The notes: generated by a model not told the origin, from the sequence alone. Shown: positions 37,377-47,156, counted from the stretch's first letter. The stretch: DNA of 64,000 nt from Bisgaard Taxon 45 (GCA_030783905.1 JAQAHH010000004.1:161865-225864); one strand, 5' to 3'. Translations and numbers: made by a program.

Positions 37377-39299
37377 TTACTCCAGTAGGCCTTCGAGTTC
37401 CTCTTGTAACGCGAGCCAATCCATTTCAAGCATTTCTAACTGTTTTTTCTTACTCACTTGCTCATTCAAAAGAGCGGTCAGTTTTTCTTTATTTTCTGCT
37501 GTATATAAATCTGATTCCGCCAATTGGGTTTCAATGTGCGCTAACTGAGTCGAAAAGGCTTCCATGTTTTGTTCAAGTTGCTGGAGCTTTTTACGCAACG
37601 GGGCGGTTTGTTGTCGCAACTCTGCCTCACGGCGTTTTTGTTCTTTACGATTGGCACTACTATTCACATTATCAATAAGCGCAGAGGTAGCCGCCTTTTC
37701 TTCGGTATTGCGATTTAGATCAGCTAACCATTTCTGATAATCTTCTAAATCCCCATTGAAAGGCTCAACTTTTTTATCATGCACTAGATAAAATTCCTCC
37801 ACCGTATTGCGTAATAAATGGCGGTCATGGGAGACCACTACCAACGACCCCTGATAATCGACTAAGGCTTCGGTTAAAGCTTGACGCATATCTAAATCCA
37901 AGTGGTTCGTTGGTTCATCAAGTAATAACAGATTCGGCCGTTGCCACACAATCAACGCTAACACTAAACGGGCTTTTTCCCCGCCAGAAAAGGACTTCAC
38001 CGCCTCATTCACCTTATCGCCTTTGAACGCAAAACCGCCCAAATAATCCCGTAACTGCTGTTCTGTATGCTGCGGTGCTAGTTTTTGCAAATGCCAAAGT
38101 GGGCTCTCATCGAGACGTAGCGTTTCTAATTGATGCTGAGCAAAATAACCAAGCTGGACACCTTTCGCGAGCTGAATATCGCCAGCAAGCGGCGCTAATT
38201 CACCCGCTAATAGTTTAATCAGTGTCGATTTCCCCGCGCCATTTTTCCCTAGCAAGCCAATCCGTGATCCTGGCACCAAGTTCAATTTAATTTTTTCTAA
38301 AATTTCTACCGCACTTTGTCCCTCCTTGCCCGAATAGCCAGCACTCACCTGCTGCATAGATAATAACGGATTGGGTAAAGACAGGGGCTCAAGAAAGGTA
38401 AAATGGAACGGATTATCCACATACGCGGGCGCGATTAATTCCATACGCTCGAGCGCTTTCACACGACTTTGTGCCTGTTTTGCCTTGGTGGCTTTTGCCT
38501 TAAAGCGATCAATGTATTTTTGTAAATGCGCGACTTTTTGCTGCTGTTGACGGTAGAGCGCATTTTGTTGAGCCAATTTTGTCGCACGTTGCACCTCAAA
38601 AGACGAATAATCGCCGGTATATTCATTCAGCTTCTGATTTTCAATATGGATAATTTTATTGACAATAGGATCAAGGAAATCACGGTCATGCGAAATTAAC
38701 ACTAATGTCCCTTTGTATTGCACCAGCCAACGCTCTAACCACATGACCGTATCTAAATCTAAGTGGTTAGTAGGCTCGTCCAATAACAATAAATCGGAAG
38801 GACACAATAGTGCTTGTGCTAAATTTAAACGCATCCGCCAACCACCCGAAAAGGCTTTCACAGGTTGTTGCAATTCCCCTTGGCTAAAGCCTAAACCGTG
38901 CAATAAGGCTGCCGCACGCGCTTGAATGGTCCACGCATCAATCGCATCTAATTGCGCATGAATATGGGCAATTAGATGCCCATCGCCTTGCTCATTGGCT
39001 AACACTAGCTCACGTTGTAAGCGACAATATTCGCGATCACCTTCAATCACATAATCGATTGCCGAGGTCATTAAGGCAGGCGTTTCTTGATTCACCCAAG
39101 ACAACGTCCAATTAGCCGGAAAACTCACGTCCCCGCCTTCCGCGCTAATCTCTTTTTTTAATAACGCCAATAAAGAGGACTTGCCACAACCATTTTTACC
39201 GACCAAGCCCACTTTTTGTCCGGGGTTAATCGCGACCGATGTATTTTCGAGCAACACGGATTGCCCGCGCTTTAATGTTAAATTTGTAAAAAAAAGCAT
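37377..39299 (-). CDS. yheS: ABC-F family ATPase YheS
   Basis: 640-aa protein with two ABC nucleotide-binding domains and no membrane part; ABC-F proteins act on the ribosome. First Walker A GLVGKNGCGKSSLLAL (about 33-48), signature FSGGWRMRLNLAQA and Walker B LLLLDEPTNHLDLD; second set GLLGKNGAGKSTLIKL, SFSGGEKARLVLAL and LLLLDEPTNHLDLD. The linker YIDRFKAKATKAKQAQSRVKALERM and the N-terminus identify YheS rather than Uup. The C-terminal tail is a charged coiled coil. It contains an uptake signal at 38308-38316. Divergent from the MarC-family gene. Confidence 0.92.
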   Translation of the reverse strand: MLFFTNLTLKRGQSVLLENTSVAINPGQKVGLVGKNGCGKSSLLALLKKEISAEGGDVSFPANWTLSWVNQETPALMTSAIDYVIEGDREYCRLQRELVLANEQGDGHLIAHIHAQLDAIDAWTIQARAAALLHGLGFSQGELQQPVKAFSGGWRMRLNLAQALLCPSDLLLLDEPTNHLDLDTVMWLERWLVQYKGTLVLISHDRDFLDPIVNKIIHIENQKLNEYTGDYSSFEVQRATKLAQQNALYRQQQQKVAHLQKYIDRFKAKATKAKQAQSRVKALERMELIAPAYVDNPFHFTFLEPLSLPNPLLSMQQVSAGYSGKEGQSAVEILEKIKLNLVPGSRIGLLGKNGAGKSTLIKLLAGELAPLAGDIQLAKGVQLGYFAQHQLETLRLDESPLWHLQKLAPQHTEQQLRDYLGGFAFKGDKVNEAVKSFSGGEKARLVLALIVWQRPNLLLLDEPTNHLDLDMRQALTEALVDYQGSLVVVSHDRHLLRNTVEEFYLVHDKKVEPFNGDLEDYQKWLADLNRNTEEKAATSALIDNVNSSANRKEQKRREAELRQQTAPLRKKLQQLEQNMEAFSTQLAHIETQLAESDLYTAENKEKLTALLNEQVSKKKQLEMLEMDWLALQEELEGLLE

Positions 39300-39370
39300 G
39301 CGTTCTCGTATGTCTTGTTCAACTTTTATTATAGAATGGGCTATTCTCTACTTTTTTATCGGAGTTGCCA

Positions 39371-39988
39371 ATGTTTGATTCGTTAATCGTGCAATTTGTT
39401 GTATTGTGGGCTGTAATCGACCCCATTGGATCCGTACCGGTTTATTTGACCAAAACCGTAGGGCTATCGCTAGAAGATAGACGCAAGATTGCTTTAAAAG
39501 CGGTGGTTATCGCGACTGGGATTTTAATGTTCTTTTTAGTTTTAGGTCAGGGACTATTAGAAGCGATGCAAATTCCGCTCACCGCATTCCAAATTGCCGG
39601 GGGCTTAGTGTTACTGTTATTCGCCTTAACCATGATTTTTGGTGAAGGGAAACCTGAACATGAAATGCGCATGACTTCCAGTTTGAGTGAGCTAGCGGTT
39701 TATCCCCTAGCCGTGCCGTCCATTGCCTCACCGGGTGCTATGATGGCAATTGTATTATTAACTGATAATCATCGGTTTAGCTTTTTCGATCAAGTCATTA
39801 CCACACTGATCATGCTCTCCATTTTATTTATCACTTACCTGCTTTTCTTAATGGCAAACCGTATTCAACGTTTAATTGGTAACACCGGTGCGGCTGTAAT
39901 AAGCCGAGTCATGGGGTTAATTCTGGCCGCGGTAGCAATTAATAATATGTTAGTGGGCATTCGTGATTTTTTTACTCAAGTGGTGTAA
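39371..39988 (+). CDS. MarC-family integral membrane protein
   Basis: 206 aa with about six hydrophobic segments. FVVLWAVIDPIGSVPVYLT at the N-terminus and VYPLAVPSIASPGAMMAIVLL in the middle are the MarC (UPF0056) repeats. Family members YhgN, YchE and MarC have no settled function; the old link to multiple antibiotic resistance is not supported. Start ATG 39371 with GGAG 7 bases upstream. Monocistronic, converging on the TRAP permease gene. Confidence 0.86.
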   Translation: MFDSLIVQFVVLWAVIDPIGSVPVYLTKTVGLSLEDRRKIALKAVVIATGILMFFLVLGQGLLEAMQIPLTAFQIAGGLVLLLFALTMIFGEGKPEHEMRMTSSLSELAVYPLAVPSIASPGAMMAIVLLTDNHRFSFFDQVITTLIMLSILFITYLLFLMANRIQRLIGNTGAAVISRVMGLILAAVAINNMLVGIRDFFTQVV

Positions 39989-40048
39989 TTGCCAAAACGG
40001 TAAAAGTGCAGTGAATTGCTTGCCGTTTTCTACTGATATTTTCACAAC

Positions 40049-40075
40049 AAAAAGGCGATAATATATCGCCTTTTT
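40049..40075. terminator. Two-way terminator between the MarC-family gene and the TRAP operon
   Basis: 11-bp stem AAAAAGGCGAT / ATCGCCTTTTT with a 5-base loop. A-rich and T-rich arms give a U-tract in both directions; it lies between convergent genes. Confidence 0.88.
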
Positions 40076-40081
40076 GTTTAT

Positions 40082-42073
40082 CTACTTGCGTGGCTGTAAT
40101 GTGGGACAGCGTAAATTCAACCCTATCATCACCGCCACGATACCGATCCCCACCAAATCAGTCATCAGCTCTGGAATAATCAGCATAAAGGAACCAACCG
40201 CCAATATCACCCGTTGCCAAATTGGCATCACTTGTTTGAAATACCCTTCGGTAGCAGCGGATAAACCTAATACGCCAATTGTGGACGAAACCAATACACT
40301 GATAATGTCCACAACGTGAGGGAGCGGGAAGGTTTTTGCCGTCACCGCAACACTGCTCACATCAATCATCAGCATATTCGGGTTATACACAAACATAAAT
40401 GGCACAATAAAACCTGCCAAGGCCAAACGCAATGATTGCCAGCCTGTTTTCATTGGATCCCCTTGTGCAATCCCTGCACCGGCAAACGCGGCTAAGGCGA
40501 CCGGAGGCGTGATATTGGCAAAAATACCAAAATAAAACACAAACATATGTGCCACTAACACTGGGACATCAAACGTAGCAAGTGCCGGTGCTGCCATGGT
40601 TGCCGTGATGATATAAGCGGGAATAGACGGTAACCCCATGCCTAAGATCATTGAGGCAATCATAGTTAAAAATAAGGTGAATAATAACGAACCAGCACCT
40701 AAGGTGACAATAGAGGAGGTAATCACCGTACCAAAACTGGTTAAATTTACCACGCCAATCACAATTCCAACCACCGCACAAGCAGCCATCACAGACAGGG
40801 ACTGTTTCGCCCCATCTTCTAACGCGGCAATAATTTCTTTTAGCCCCATACGTGTTTCTTGACGCAATTGGCTAATTAATACGGTTATGCCAATGGTATA
40901 AACGGCGGCATAACCAATCGGAACGGATTCGATTAAAAACCACACCAATGCGATAATCGGCAATAACATATGCCCACGCGCTTTCATGATCACCTTAAAC
41001 CGCGGTAATTGATCCTTCGATAAGCCTTTCAAATTTTGTTTGCCCGCACGGAAATGGACTTGCGCAATCACGCCGAGGTAATACAGCACGGCAGGAAAGA
41101 GCGCAGCCAGTGCAATGGTGCCATAACTCACGCCAGTGGTTTCCGCCATAATAAACGCGCTGGCACCCATAATCGGTGGCAGAATTTGTCCACCCACTGA
41201 GGCACTCGCCTCTACGGCTCCCGCAAAATTTCGGTGATAACCAATTTTTTTCATTAATGGGATGGTAAAGGCCCCCGTACTCACCACATTCGCCACTGCT
41301 GCCCCATTAATACTGCCCATAAAACCACTTGAAATCACCGCCACTTTCGCCGGTCCCCCTTGCTTATCACCGGCAAGTGCTAAGGCAATATCATTAAATA
41401 ACTGCCCCATGCCCGATTTCGCTAAAAAGGCACCAAATAAAATAAACAAGAAAATAAACGTTACCGATGCCCCGATGGCTGACGAATATAACCCTTCTGT
41501 TTTGAGATAAAGTTGACCAAAAATATCCCCAACATCATAAGGACGGGTTAATAAGCGATCAGGGATAAAATCCATTGAACTGACAAAAGGATAGGCCAGA
41601 AAAACCAAGGCGAAAAGCACGAGTATCAAGCCTGTAATCCGCCGTGTTACTTCTAACACCGCAAGGACAGTCAAAATAGCCACAACAATGTCCACTGTAT
41701 TCGGAATACCACCGCGAATCGTCATAATGTCATTGTACTGATGAACTAAATACCCCACACCAAGGCTAGCGATGCCTATCCACACCCAATCATACCAAGC
41801 CACACCCCCTTGCCGATTTTTTTGCGTGGCGGGATAAATTAAGAAAATCAAAATTGCCCCAACACCTACGTGGATTGCACGCTGTAATAAAGTGGGTAAA
41901 GGATAAAAGGTAATATAGAGATGAAATAAGGAGTAGCATACGGCAATGACCGTAATCAGCCCTTTTTGTAACGGATTGGTCTGTCTGGTCACTGATTCAC
42001 GATCATATTTTTCTAAGATCGCTTGTTCTCGGCTCCCTAGATTAGTGGTAGCTGTTTGGATTTTATCCGTCAT
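40082..42073 (-). CDS. TRAP transporter fused permease (TAXI type)
   Basis: Sodium-driven uptake permease combining the small (DctQ) and large (DctM) membrane subunits. About 663 aa with many hydrophobic segments. GSINGAAVANVVSTGAFTIP and GGQILPPIMGASAFIMAETT are hallmark DctM-like loops, and GMGLPSIPAYIITATMAAP repeats the pattern. Start placed at ATG 42073 (GGGAG 8 bases upstream), overlapping the DUF1850 gene by 11 bases; the frame also opens at GTG 42082. TAXI systems transport glutamate, 2-oxoglutarate or similar acids in studied cases; the substrate here is unknown. Confidence 0.92.
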   Translation of the reverse strand: MTDKIQTATTNLGSREQAILEKYDRESVTRQTNPLQKGLITVIAVCYSLFHLYITFYPLPTLLQRAIHVGVGAILIFLIYPATQKNRQGGVAWYDWVWIGIASLGVGYLVHQYNDIMTIRGGIPNTVDIVVAILTVLAVLEVTRRITGLILVLFALVFLAYPFVSSMDFIPDRLLTRPYDVGDIFGQLYLKTEGLYSSAIGASVTFIFLFILFGAFLAKSGMGQLFNDIALALAGDKQGGPAKVAVISSGFMGSINGAAVANVVSTGAFTIPLMKKIGYHRNFAGAVEASASVGGQILPPIMGASAFIMAETTGVSYGTIALAALFPAVLYYLGVIAQVHFRAGKQNLKGLSKDQLPRFKVIMKARGHMLLPIIALVWFLIESVPIGYAAVYTIGITVLISQLRQETRMGLKEIIAALEDGAKQSLSVMAACAVVGIVIGVVNLTSFGTVITSSIVTLGAGSLLFTLFLTMIASMILGMGLPSIPAYIITATMAAPALATFDVPVLVAHMFVFYFGIFANITPPVALAAFAGAGIAQGDPMKTGWQSLRLALAGFIVPFMFVYNPNMLMIDVSSVAVTAKTFPLPHVVDIISVLVSSTIGVLGLSAATEGYFKQVMPIWQRVILAVGSFMLIIPELMTDLVGIGIVAVMIGLNLRCPTLQPRK

Positions 42074-42542
42074 TACATGCACTCCCTAACAAAAAAAGAA
42101 TCAAAGGTGATTGTGTTGGTTTAATATGGACAGTGGAATAATCGGGTAAGGTTTGATAAATCGGGAAATGCCAATTAGCGCTATTAATGGTGCCTTCCAT
42201 ACGACGAGAAACGACCCAATTTAACTCCGTCAATTCGATATGTTGTGCATAGCCGATATAACCTGACGGCACATTCGCCAACGCCTCCCCTTGAGAAGGG
42301 GTACCCGCACCAAAGGTTTGTAACCAAGTTTGATATAGCAACAGCGTATGGCCGTTATGCCGGTAATGTTCCTGCCATAATTGGTGCTCAACTGAATGTC
42401 GCCACTGCAAACTAAATTCAGGCACGCGTAAATAACAACGCATCTGTGGCGTATTAATAACCAAATAATTCACCGGCAACAACCCAACAAGCAGAAGAAT
42501 ACTGCCTAATATCAACATCCACTTGCTGAGCGTTCTCAACAT
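42063..42542 (-). CDS. DUF1850 protein of TAXI-TRAP operon
   Basis: 159 aa with an N-terminal membrane segment (MLILGSILLLVGLLPVNYLVI), then a small beta-rich domain with RVPEFSLQWRHSVEHQLWQE and HIELTELNWVVSRRMEG. The F(S/T)xxWxHSVE core is the DUF1850 signature. Such genes are commonly found between the TAXI binding protein and fused permease genes, as here, and may be an accessory part of the transporter. It overlaps the permease start and follows the binding-protein gene by nine bases. Confidence 0.82.
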   Translation of the reverse strand: MLRTLSKWMLILGSILLLVGLLPVNYLVINTPQMRCYLRVPEFSLQWRHSVEHQLWQEHYRHNGHTLLLYQTWLQTFGAGTPSQGEALANVPSGYIGYAQHIELTELNWVVSRRMEGTINSANWHFPIYQTLPDYSTVHIKPTQSPLILFLLGSACNDG

Positions 42543-42551
42543 CGATTTAGC

Positions 42552-43571
42552 TTACTTTTTGCTCACTTCATCATAATATTTTTGCGCACCAGGATGTAAT
42601 GGTGCAACCATGCCTTGCTGTGCTTCCTCTAAGCTCACGGCTTTTGCCGCCTGATGTGCGGTTTGTAATTGCGGTAAACTGTCAAAGAAGGTTTTCGTCA
42701 ATAAATACACATCCGCCTCACTCAAATCTTTACGCACCACCAAGGCATTTTTAATCGCTGCGGTTGGTACCGGCGCATCATTACCATAGGTATTGGCTGG
42801 AATCGCCATCGCATTAAAATAAGGTTTAGATTCTGCCAGTTTTTGTACACCGTCTAGCGGAATCGCCACTAATTGCAAATCAAAACTTTGCTGTAATTCA
42901 AGTAATGAGGAATTAGGTAAACCACTGGTTAAAAACGCGGCATCAATCGATCCTGCTTTTAATGCATCCGCCGCTTCGGCATAACCTAAATAATCCACTG
43001 TAATATCCGAATAGGTGATACCAAAGCCTGCTAATAAATTGCGTGCATTCACTTCCACCCCTGAATTTTGTGCTCCCGTAGCGACCCGTTTGCCTTTTAA
43101 ATCGGTAATGGTTTTAATGCCTGAACGTTTAGACGTGACAATTTGTACATAGTTTGGATACAAGGCAGCCATTTGAGTGATATTCTCTAGCTTCGTTGGG
43201 AAACTACCAGTGCCATTGAGTGCATCGTTTAACGCATCACTCATCACAAATGCCATTTCCACTTTTTTCTGTGCTAATAAATTCAAGTTTTCGACCGAAG
43301 CACCCGTTGTTTGGGTTTTGGAATTCGTTTTTAAGGACTTGCTATAAATATCAGACAATGTCGTCGCAATAATATTATACGGCCCAGAGGCACCACCAGT
43401 CGCAATGGTGACAAACTTACTTTTTACGCCCACCGGTGTCTCTGTCGTGCTAGTTGGTGGATTATTAGAAGTGGTTGAAGCTGTTGTAGTGGTCTTATCA
43501 TCACAAGCCGAAAGCGAAAGCGCAAATAATACGGTTGCAACAACGCTGAGGGAAAATGTCATTTTTTTCAT
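42552..43571 (-). CDS. TAXI-family TRAP solute-binding lipoprotein
   Basis: About 339 aa. Lipoprotein signal with lipobox LSLSAC, then a Thr/Ser-rich linker (DDKTTTTASTTSNNPPTST) and the substrate-binding domain starting FVTIATGGASGPYNIIATTLS, the TAXI signature. Also typical: LNLLAQKKVEMAFVMSDALNDAL and ASGAQNSGVEVNAR-like binding loops. A lipid anchor is unusual for Gram-negative TAXI proteins, which are mostly free in the periplasm. Start at ATG 43571 (GGAG 6 bases upstream). A PurR/LacI-type palindrome lies 68-79 bases upstream. Confidence 0.9.
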   Translation of the reverse strand: MKKMTFSLSVVATVLFALSLSACDDKTTTTASTTSNNPPTSTTETPVGVKSKFVTIATGGASGPYNIIATTLSDIYSKSLKTNSKTQTTGASVENLNLLAQKKVEMAFVMSDALNDALNGTGSFPTKLENITQMAALYPNYVQIVTSKRSGIKTITDLKGKRVATGAQNSGVEVNARNLLAGFGITYSDITVDYLGYAEAADALKAGSIDAAFLTSGLPNSSLLELQQSFDLQLVAIPLDGVQKLAESKPYFNAMAIPANTYGNDAPVPTAAIKNALVVRKDLSEADVYLLTKTFFDSLPQLQTAHQAAKAVSLEEAQQGMVAPLHPGAQKYYDEVSKK

Positions 43572-43638
43572 ACGTGACTCCTGTATTGTTGGGAGAGACA
43601 AGCAAAAGAATGTATTTGCAATCCATATTTTTCTCTTT

Positions 43639-43650
43639 GCAAACGTTTGC
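43639..43650. promoter_or_regulatory. Perfect PurR/LacI-type palindrome upstream of the TRAP operon
   Basis: GCAAACGTTTGC is a perfect 12-bp palindrome identical to the core of the PurR operator consensus (ACGCAAACGTTTGCGT); the outer bases differ. It lies 68-79 bases before the binding-protein ATG. Another LacI-family regulator with a similar operator (for example RbsR-like) is possible. Confidence 0.6.
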
Positions 43651-43750
43651 TTTTTATCATGCTCCTGCTTCCTTGTAAAGAAATTGTTAAACCACTAGCG
43701 GGCTCTCACTCAGAAAAAAAGCCAACAGCACACCGCACTTTCTCGCCCTA

Positions 43751-44611
43751 CTAACGCCCTTTGTTCAGCCGACCAATCAACTCTCGACTTTCTAAAATAA
43801 GCTCATTAGCGTGTTCTTTCTGTTGCAAAATACCCATAAATAATAAATCGGTGATCGCGTGCTGTGCCGTCCGTGAGGCAATCGAAGAGCTACGAAAAGT
43901 GGATTCATCTGCCACAGAATAGAGCAAATAATCCGCCAATTCATGCAATGGATTGCTTGTGAAGGCGGTCAGAGCGATGAGTTTAATCTGACGTGCTTTC
44001 GCATTTTCAGCGGCTAAGACAATTTCACGATGACAGCCAGAAAACGAAATCAAAAACAGCACATCCTGCGGGGTTAAACTTTGACTCATCGCTAAGGATG
44101 CATGGGTATCCGTTTCCGTGACCACAGGTAAACCAATTTTGGTCAATTTATAAAACAAATCTTTGGCAACCAGTGCGGAATTCCCTATCCCCATCAACTG
44201 AATTCGTTTCGCTTGCATTAACTGCTCAATCACACGTGTCACATACGGAATCGGGTTCAAGCTTAAACTTTCTTTCAGTGCTTGCTGTTTTTCCAGAAAG
44301 AGTTTTTCTGCAATTTCACTTAAATCATCCTTATCCGTAATACTGTCGTGTAAATGAACACGTTGTTCAGATTCGGTTTCTTGCCGAATCAAGGCCTCGC
44401 TGATTGCTAGTTTGAAATCACTAAACCGATCTACCCCTAATTTCTGGCTAAATTTAATGATTGCAGATTGACTCACACCAATCTGATTGGCTAAAGCTTT
44501 CGATGACAATGATTTGACTTGATGCGGATATTTCAAAATAAAATTAGCAATTCGCTGTTCATTCGGGGAAAGCGAAGGATAGGTATGTTTCAGCTTAATT
44601 AATAAGCCCAT
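43751..44611 (-). CDS. murR: RpiR-family regulator of MurNAc catabolism (MurR-like)
   Basis: 286 aa. N-terminal RpiR helix-turn-helix (TYPSLSPNEQRIANFIL, LANQIGVSQSAIIKFSQKLG) and C-terminal SIS domain (RIQLMGIGNSALVAKDLFYKL, LFLISFSGCHREIVLAAENAK) that binds phosphosugar. In E. coli MurR represses murQP and responds to MurNAc 6-phosphate. Divergent from murQ-murP here, which supports the same role. The stop lies 180 bases upstream of the TRAP binding-protein start, on the same strand. Confidence 0.88.
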   Translation of the reverse strand: MGLLIKLKHTYPSLSPNEQRIANFILKYPHQVKSLSSKALANQIGVSQSAIIKFSQKLGVDRFSDFKLAISEALIRQETESEQRVHLHDSITDKDDLSEIAEKLFLEKQQALKESLSLNPIPYVTRVIEQLMQAKRIQLMGIGNSALVAKDLFYKLTKIGLPVVTETDTHASLAMSQSLTPQDVLFLISFSGCHREIVLAAENAKARQIKLIALTAFTSNPLHELADYLLYSVADESTFRSSSIASRTAQHAITDLLFMGILQQKEHANELILESRELIGRLNKGR

Positions 44612-44637
44612 AAAGCACTCCCATATAAGAATAAAAA

Positions 44638-44653
44638 GTGAGCAAGCTCACAG
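44638..44653. promoter_or_regulatory. CRP site in the murR-murQ intergenic region
   Basis: AGTGAGCAAGCTCACA matches the CRP consensus TGTGANNNNNNTCACA in 9 of 10 conserved bases. It lies 77-92 bases upstream of murQ and 27-42 upstream of murR, so cAMP-CRP activation of MurNAc use is likely. Confidence 0.75.
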
Positions 44654-44654
44654 A

Positions 44655-44677
44655 ATGAATAAATAATCTCCATTCAT
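44655..44677. promoter_or_regulatory. Candidate MurR operator, first inverted repeat
   Basis: Arms ATGAAT and ATTCAT (6 bp, perfect) separated by 11 bases, between murR and murQ. Candidate by position only; I know of no consensus to match in this family. Confidence 0.35.
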
Positions 44678-44684
44678 AAACTAT

Positions 44685-44705
44685 TTTGGAATAAAATAAT
44701 CCAAA
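44685..44705. promoter_or_regulatory. Candidate MurR operator, second inverted repeat
   Basis: Arms TTTGGA and TCCAAA (6 bp, perfect) separated by 9 AT-only bases, located 25-45 bases before the murQ ATG where a repressor would block transcription. Confidence 0.45.
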
Positions 44706-44729
44706 GTAAAATCATCAAAGGAATTTTTT

Positions 44730-45635
44730 ATGCAAAATGCACTCGATGCGCTGATCACCGAAAGTCGGAACCCATTCAGTACCCATATCGACCAACTTTC
44801 AACCTTAGATATGTTAGCAGTTATTAATCAGGAAGATCAAAAAGTTCCTTTCGCCATCGAAAAAGTGTTACCCGACATCGCACAAGCGGTTGATGCGATT
44901 GCGCAAGCCTTCATGAAAAATGGACGATTAATTTATTTAGGGGCAGGTACCTCGGGACGCTTAGGCATTTTAGATGCGAGTGAATGCCCACCTACCTTTG
45001 GTACACCCCATGAGCAAGTGGTGGGATTGATCGCCGGCGGACCACAAGCGATTTTACGCGCGGTAGAAAATGCCGAAGATGACCGGAATGCCGGCAAGCA
45101 AGATTTGCAAGCACTGACGCTGAATGAAAACGATGTGGTGGTCGGTATCGCAGCCAGTGGGCGTACGCCTTATGTTCTAGCGGGTATTGACTATGCAAAA
45201 GAGGTGGGCTGTGTCACAGTAGGGATTAGTTGTAATCCAGATTCCGCGTTGGCCACACTTGCCAACATCGCGATTACACCGATTGTCGGCCCTGAAGTCA
45301 TTACCGGATCATCACGAATGAAAGCAGGTACCGCACAAAAACTGATTCTGAATATGCTCACAACAGGGGCGATGATTAAAACAGGCAAGGTGTTTGGTAA
45401 TTTAATGATCGATGTGGTGGCGACTAACCAGAAATTAGTCGAGCGCCAAAAAAACATTGTCATGGAAGTCACCCAATGTGATCGCCAACAGGCAGAACAT
45501 GCCTTACGCCAATCAAATGGACAATGTAAAGTAGCGATTGTCATGCTATTACTGAATATGTCAGCAGAAGAAGCCAAAAACTGCTTGGCACAAGCCAATG
45601 GTTTTATTCACCAAGCATTAACTTTGGTTAAATAA
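44730..45635 (+). CDS. murQ: N-acetylmuramic acid 6-phosphate etherase
   Basis: Removes the lactyl ether from MurNAc 6-phosphate, giving GlcNAc 6-phosphate and lactate, for cell-wall recycling or use of external MurNAc. 301 aa. SIS-domain phosphosugar loop [23 protein letters not shown] with the catalytic glutamate, [16 protein letters not shown], and [28 protein letters not shown] lies before ATG. Followed at 11 bases by murP. Confidence 0.96.
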   Translation: MQNALDALITESRNPFSTHIDQLSTLDMLAVINQEDQKVPFAIEKVLPDIAQAVDAIAQAFMKNGRLIYLGAGTSGRLGILDASECPPTFGTPHEQVVGLIAGGPQAILRAVENAEDDRNAGKQDLQALTLNENDVVVGIAASGRTPYVLAGIDYAKEVGCVTVGISCNPDSALATLANIAITPIVGPEVITGSSRMKAGTAQKLILNMLTTGAMIKTGKVFGNLMIDVVATNQKLVERQKNIVMEVTQCDRQQAEHALRQSNGQCKVAIVMLLLNMSAEEAKNCLAQANGFIHQALTLVK

Positions 45636-45646
45636 AGGAGAACGTT

Positions 45647-47077
45647 ATGGCAACAATTGATAATGCGATGATCCGCGTGCTTATCCAACATTTAGGTGGA
45701 AAAAGCAACATCCAAAGTGTCACTAATTGTATGACACGCTTACGTGTCACCTTGCACGATTCGTCAGTTGTTGATAAAGACGAGATAAAAAAAATCAGTG
45801 ATGTGATGGGGGTAGTTGAAGCCGATGCCCAACTTCAGATCATCTTAGGCCCAGGTAAAGCGACGCAAGCGGCAGAGCTCATGAAAACCGCGTTAGGCAG
45901 CGATCTCACCTCACCTTCTCTCCAAGAGATTGCACGCACACAAAAACAACAAATTAAATCCACTCAAACCAGCAGTGTCCATCAATTCTTTGCTAAGTTT
46001 GCTACGATCTTTACACCGCTGATTCCTGGCTTTATTGGCGCGGGCTTACTCCTTGGTCTAGCGACTGTCTTACAACAAGCCTTTGTCACTGGAGTGGACA
46101 ATCCTAATGCTTTCTTAGTAGATGTCATCGCCTATATGAAAGTATTTAGTAAAGGCTTATTTAGCTTTTTAAGCATTCTCATTGGTTATAATGCGGCTAA
46201 AGCCTTTGGTGGCTCTGGTGTCAACGGTGCCATCCTTGCCTCTTTATTTATCTTGGGTTATAACCCAGAAGCAACCAAAGGGATTTATTCTGGATTAAGC
46301 AACTTCTTTGGCTTAACTATTGATCCGCGGGGGAATATCATCGGGGTTTTAATCGCCGCCATTGTCGGTGCTAAAGTAGAGCGTTGGGTGCGAAAATTCA
46401 TCCCTGATAGCTTAGATATGGCATTAACCTCGACGGTTACCCTATTAATTATGGGCTGTTTTACCTTCCTCTTTATTATGCCAATTGGGGTATATCTGTT
46501 TAATGGGATGTCTTGGTTGTTCTCCAACTTAAATGGCAATCCATTAGGTACCGCGGTCTTAGCGGGCTTATTCCTCATCTCCGTGATGCTCGGTATTCAC
46601 CAAGGTTTTGTCCCGGTCTATTTTGCCTTAGTGGAAACTCAAGGATTTAACGCCCTTTTCCCTGTTCTTGCCATGGCAGGGGCAGGACAAGTAGGGGCAG
46701 CCTTAGCCCTTTACTTTAAAGCCAATAAAGGTGCCATTTTACGTGATCAAATCAAAGGGGCGATTATTCCAGGCTTTTTAGGTATCGGTGAACCGTTGAT
46801 TTACGGGGTAACCTTACCACGTGTTAAACCGTTTATTACCGCCTGTATTGGTGGGGCAGCAGGCGGTTTTACCATTGGATTAGTGGCGTATTTAGGCTTC
46901 CCAATGGGGTTAAATACCGTCTTTGGGCCATCTGGTTTACTCGCTATCCCATTAATGACCTCACCGAATGGAGTATTGCCGGCTATTGCGACTTATTTAT
47001 TAGGCACGGTGGTGGCTTACGCGACGGGCTTTATCACAACTTATTTCTTTGCGACCAAAGATGTCGATTTAAGCTGA
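45647..47077 (+). CDS. murP: PTS MurNAc transporter, EIIBC
   Basis: Imports and phosphorylates N-acetylmuramic acid. 476 aa. N-terminal EIIB domain with the phosphocysteine in [20 protein letters not shown] (about 24-43), a linker of about 25 residues, then the EIIC membrane domain with about ten segments, including [16 protein letters not shown] and the substrate loop [17 protein letters not shown]. No EIIA domain, so it must take phosphate from a separate EIIA (Crr in relatives). Placement after murQ favours MurNAc over sucrose. Confidence 0.92.
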   Translation: MATIDNAMIRVLIQHLGGKSNIQSVTNCMTRLRVTLHDSSVVDKDEIKKISDVMGVVEADAQLQIILGPGKATQAAELMKTALGSDLTSPSLQEIARTQKQQIKSTQTSSVHQFFAKFATIFTPLIPGFIGAGLLLGLATVLQQAFVTGVDNPNAFLVDVIAYMKVFSKGLFSFLSILIGYNAAKAFGGSGVNGAILASLFILGYNPEATKGIYSGLSNFFGLTIDPRGNIIGVLIAAIVGAKVERWVRKFIPDSLDMALTSTVTLLIMGCFTFLFIMPIGVYLFNGMSWLFSNLNGNPLGTAVLAGLFLISVMLGIHQGFVPVYFALVETQGFNALFPVLAMAGAGQVGAALALYFKANKGAILRDQIKGAIIPGFLGIGEPLIYGVTLPRVKPFITACIGGAAGGFTIGLVAYLGFPMGLNTVFGPSGLLAIPLMTSPNGVLPAIATYLLGTVVAYATGFITTYFFATKDVDLS

Positions 47078-47132
47078 AGAGTTTTGCTGACCTGTCCTTT
47101 TTCCTATAGGAACATGATAGATATCAGCATTT

Positions 47133-47156
47133 GGGTGGTGTAAGCCACCCTTTTTT
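47133..47156 (+). terminator. Intrinsic terminator of murQP
   Basis: 6-bp GC-rich stem GGGTGG / CCACCC with a 6-base loop, followed by TTTTTT. Located 56 bases past the murP stop. Confidence 0.85.
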
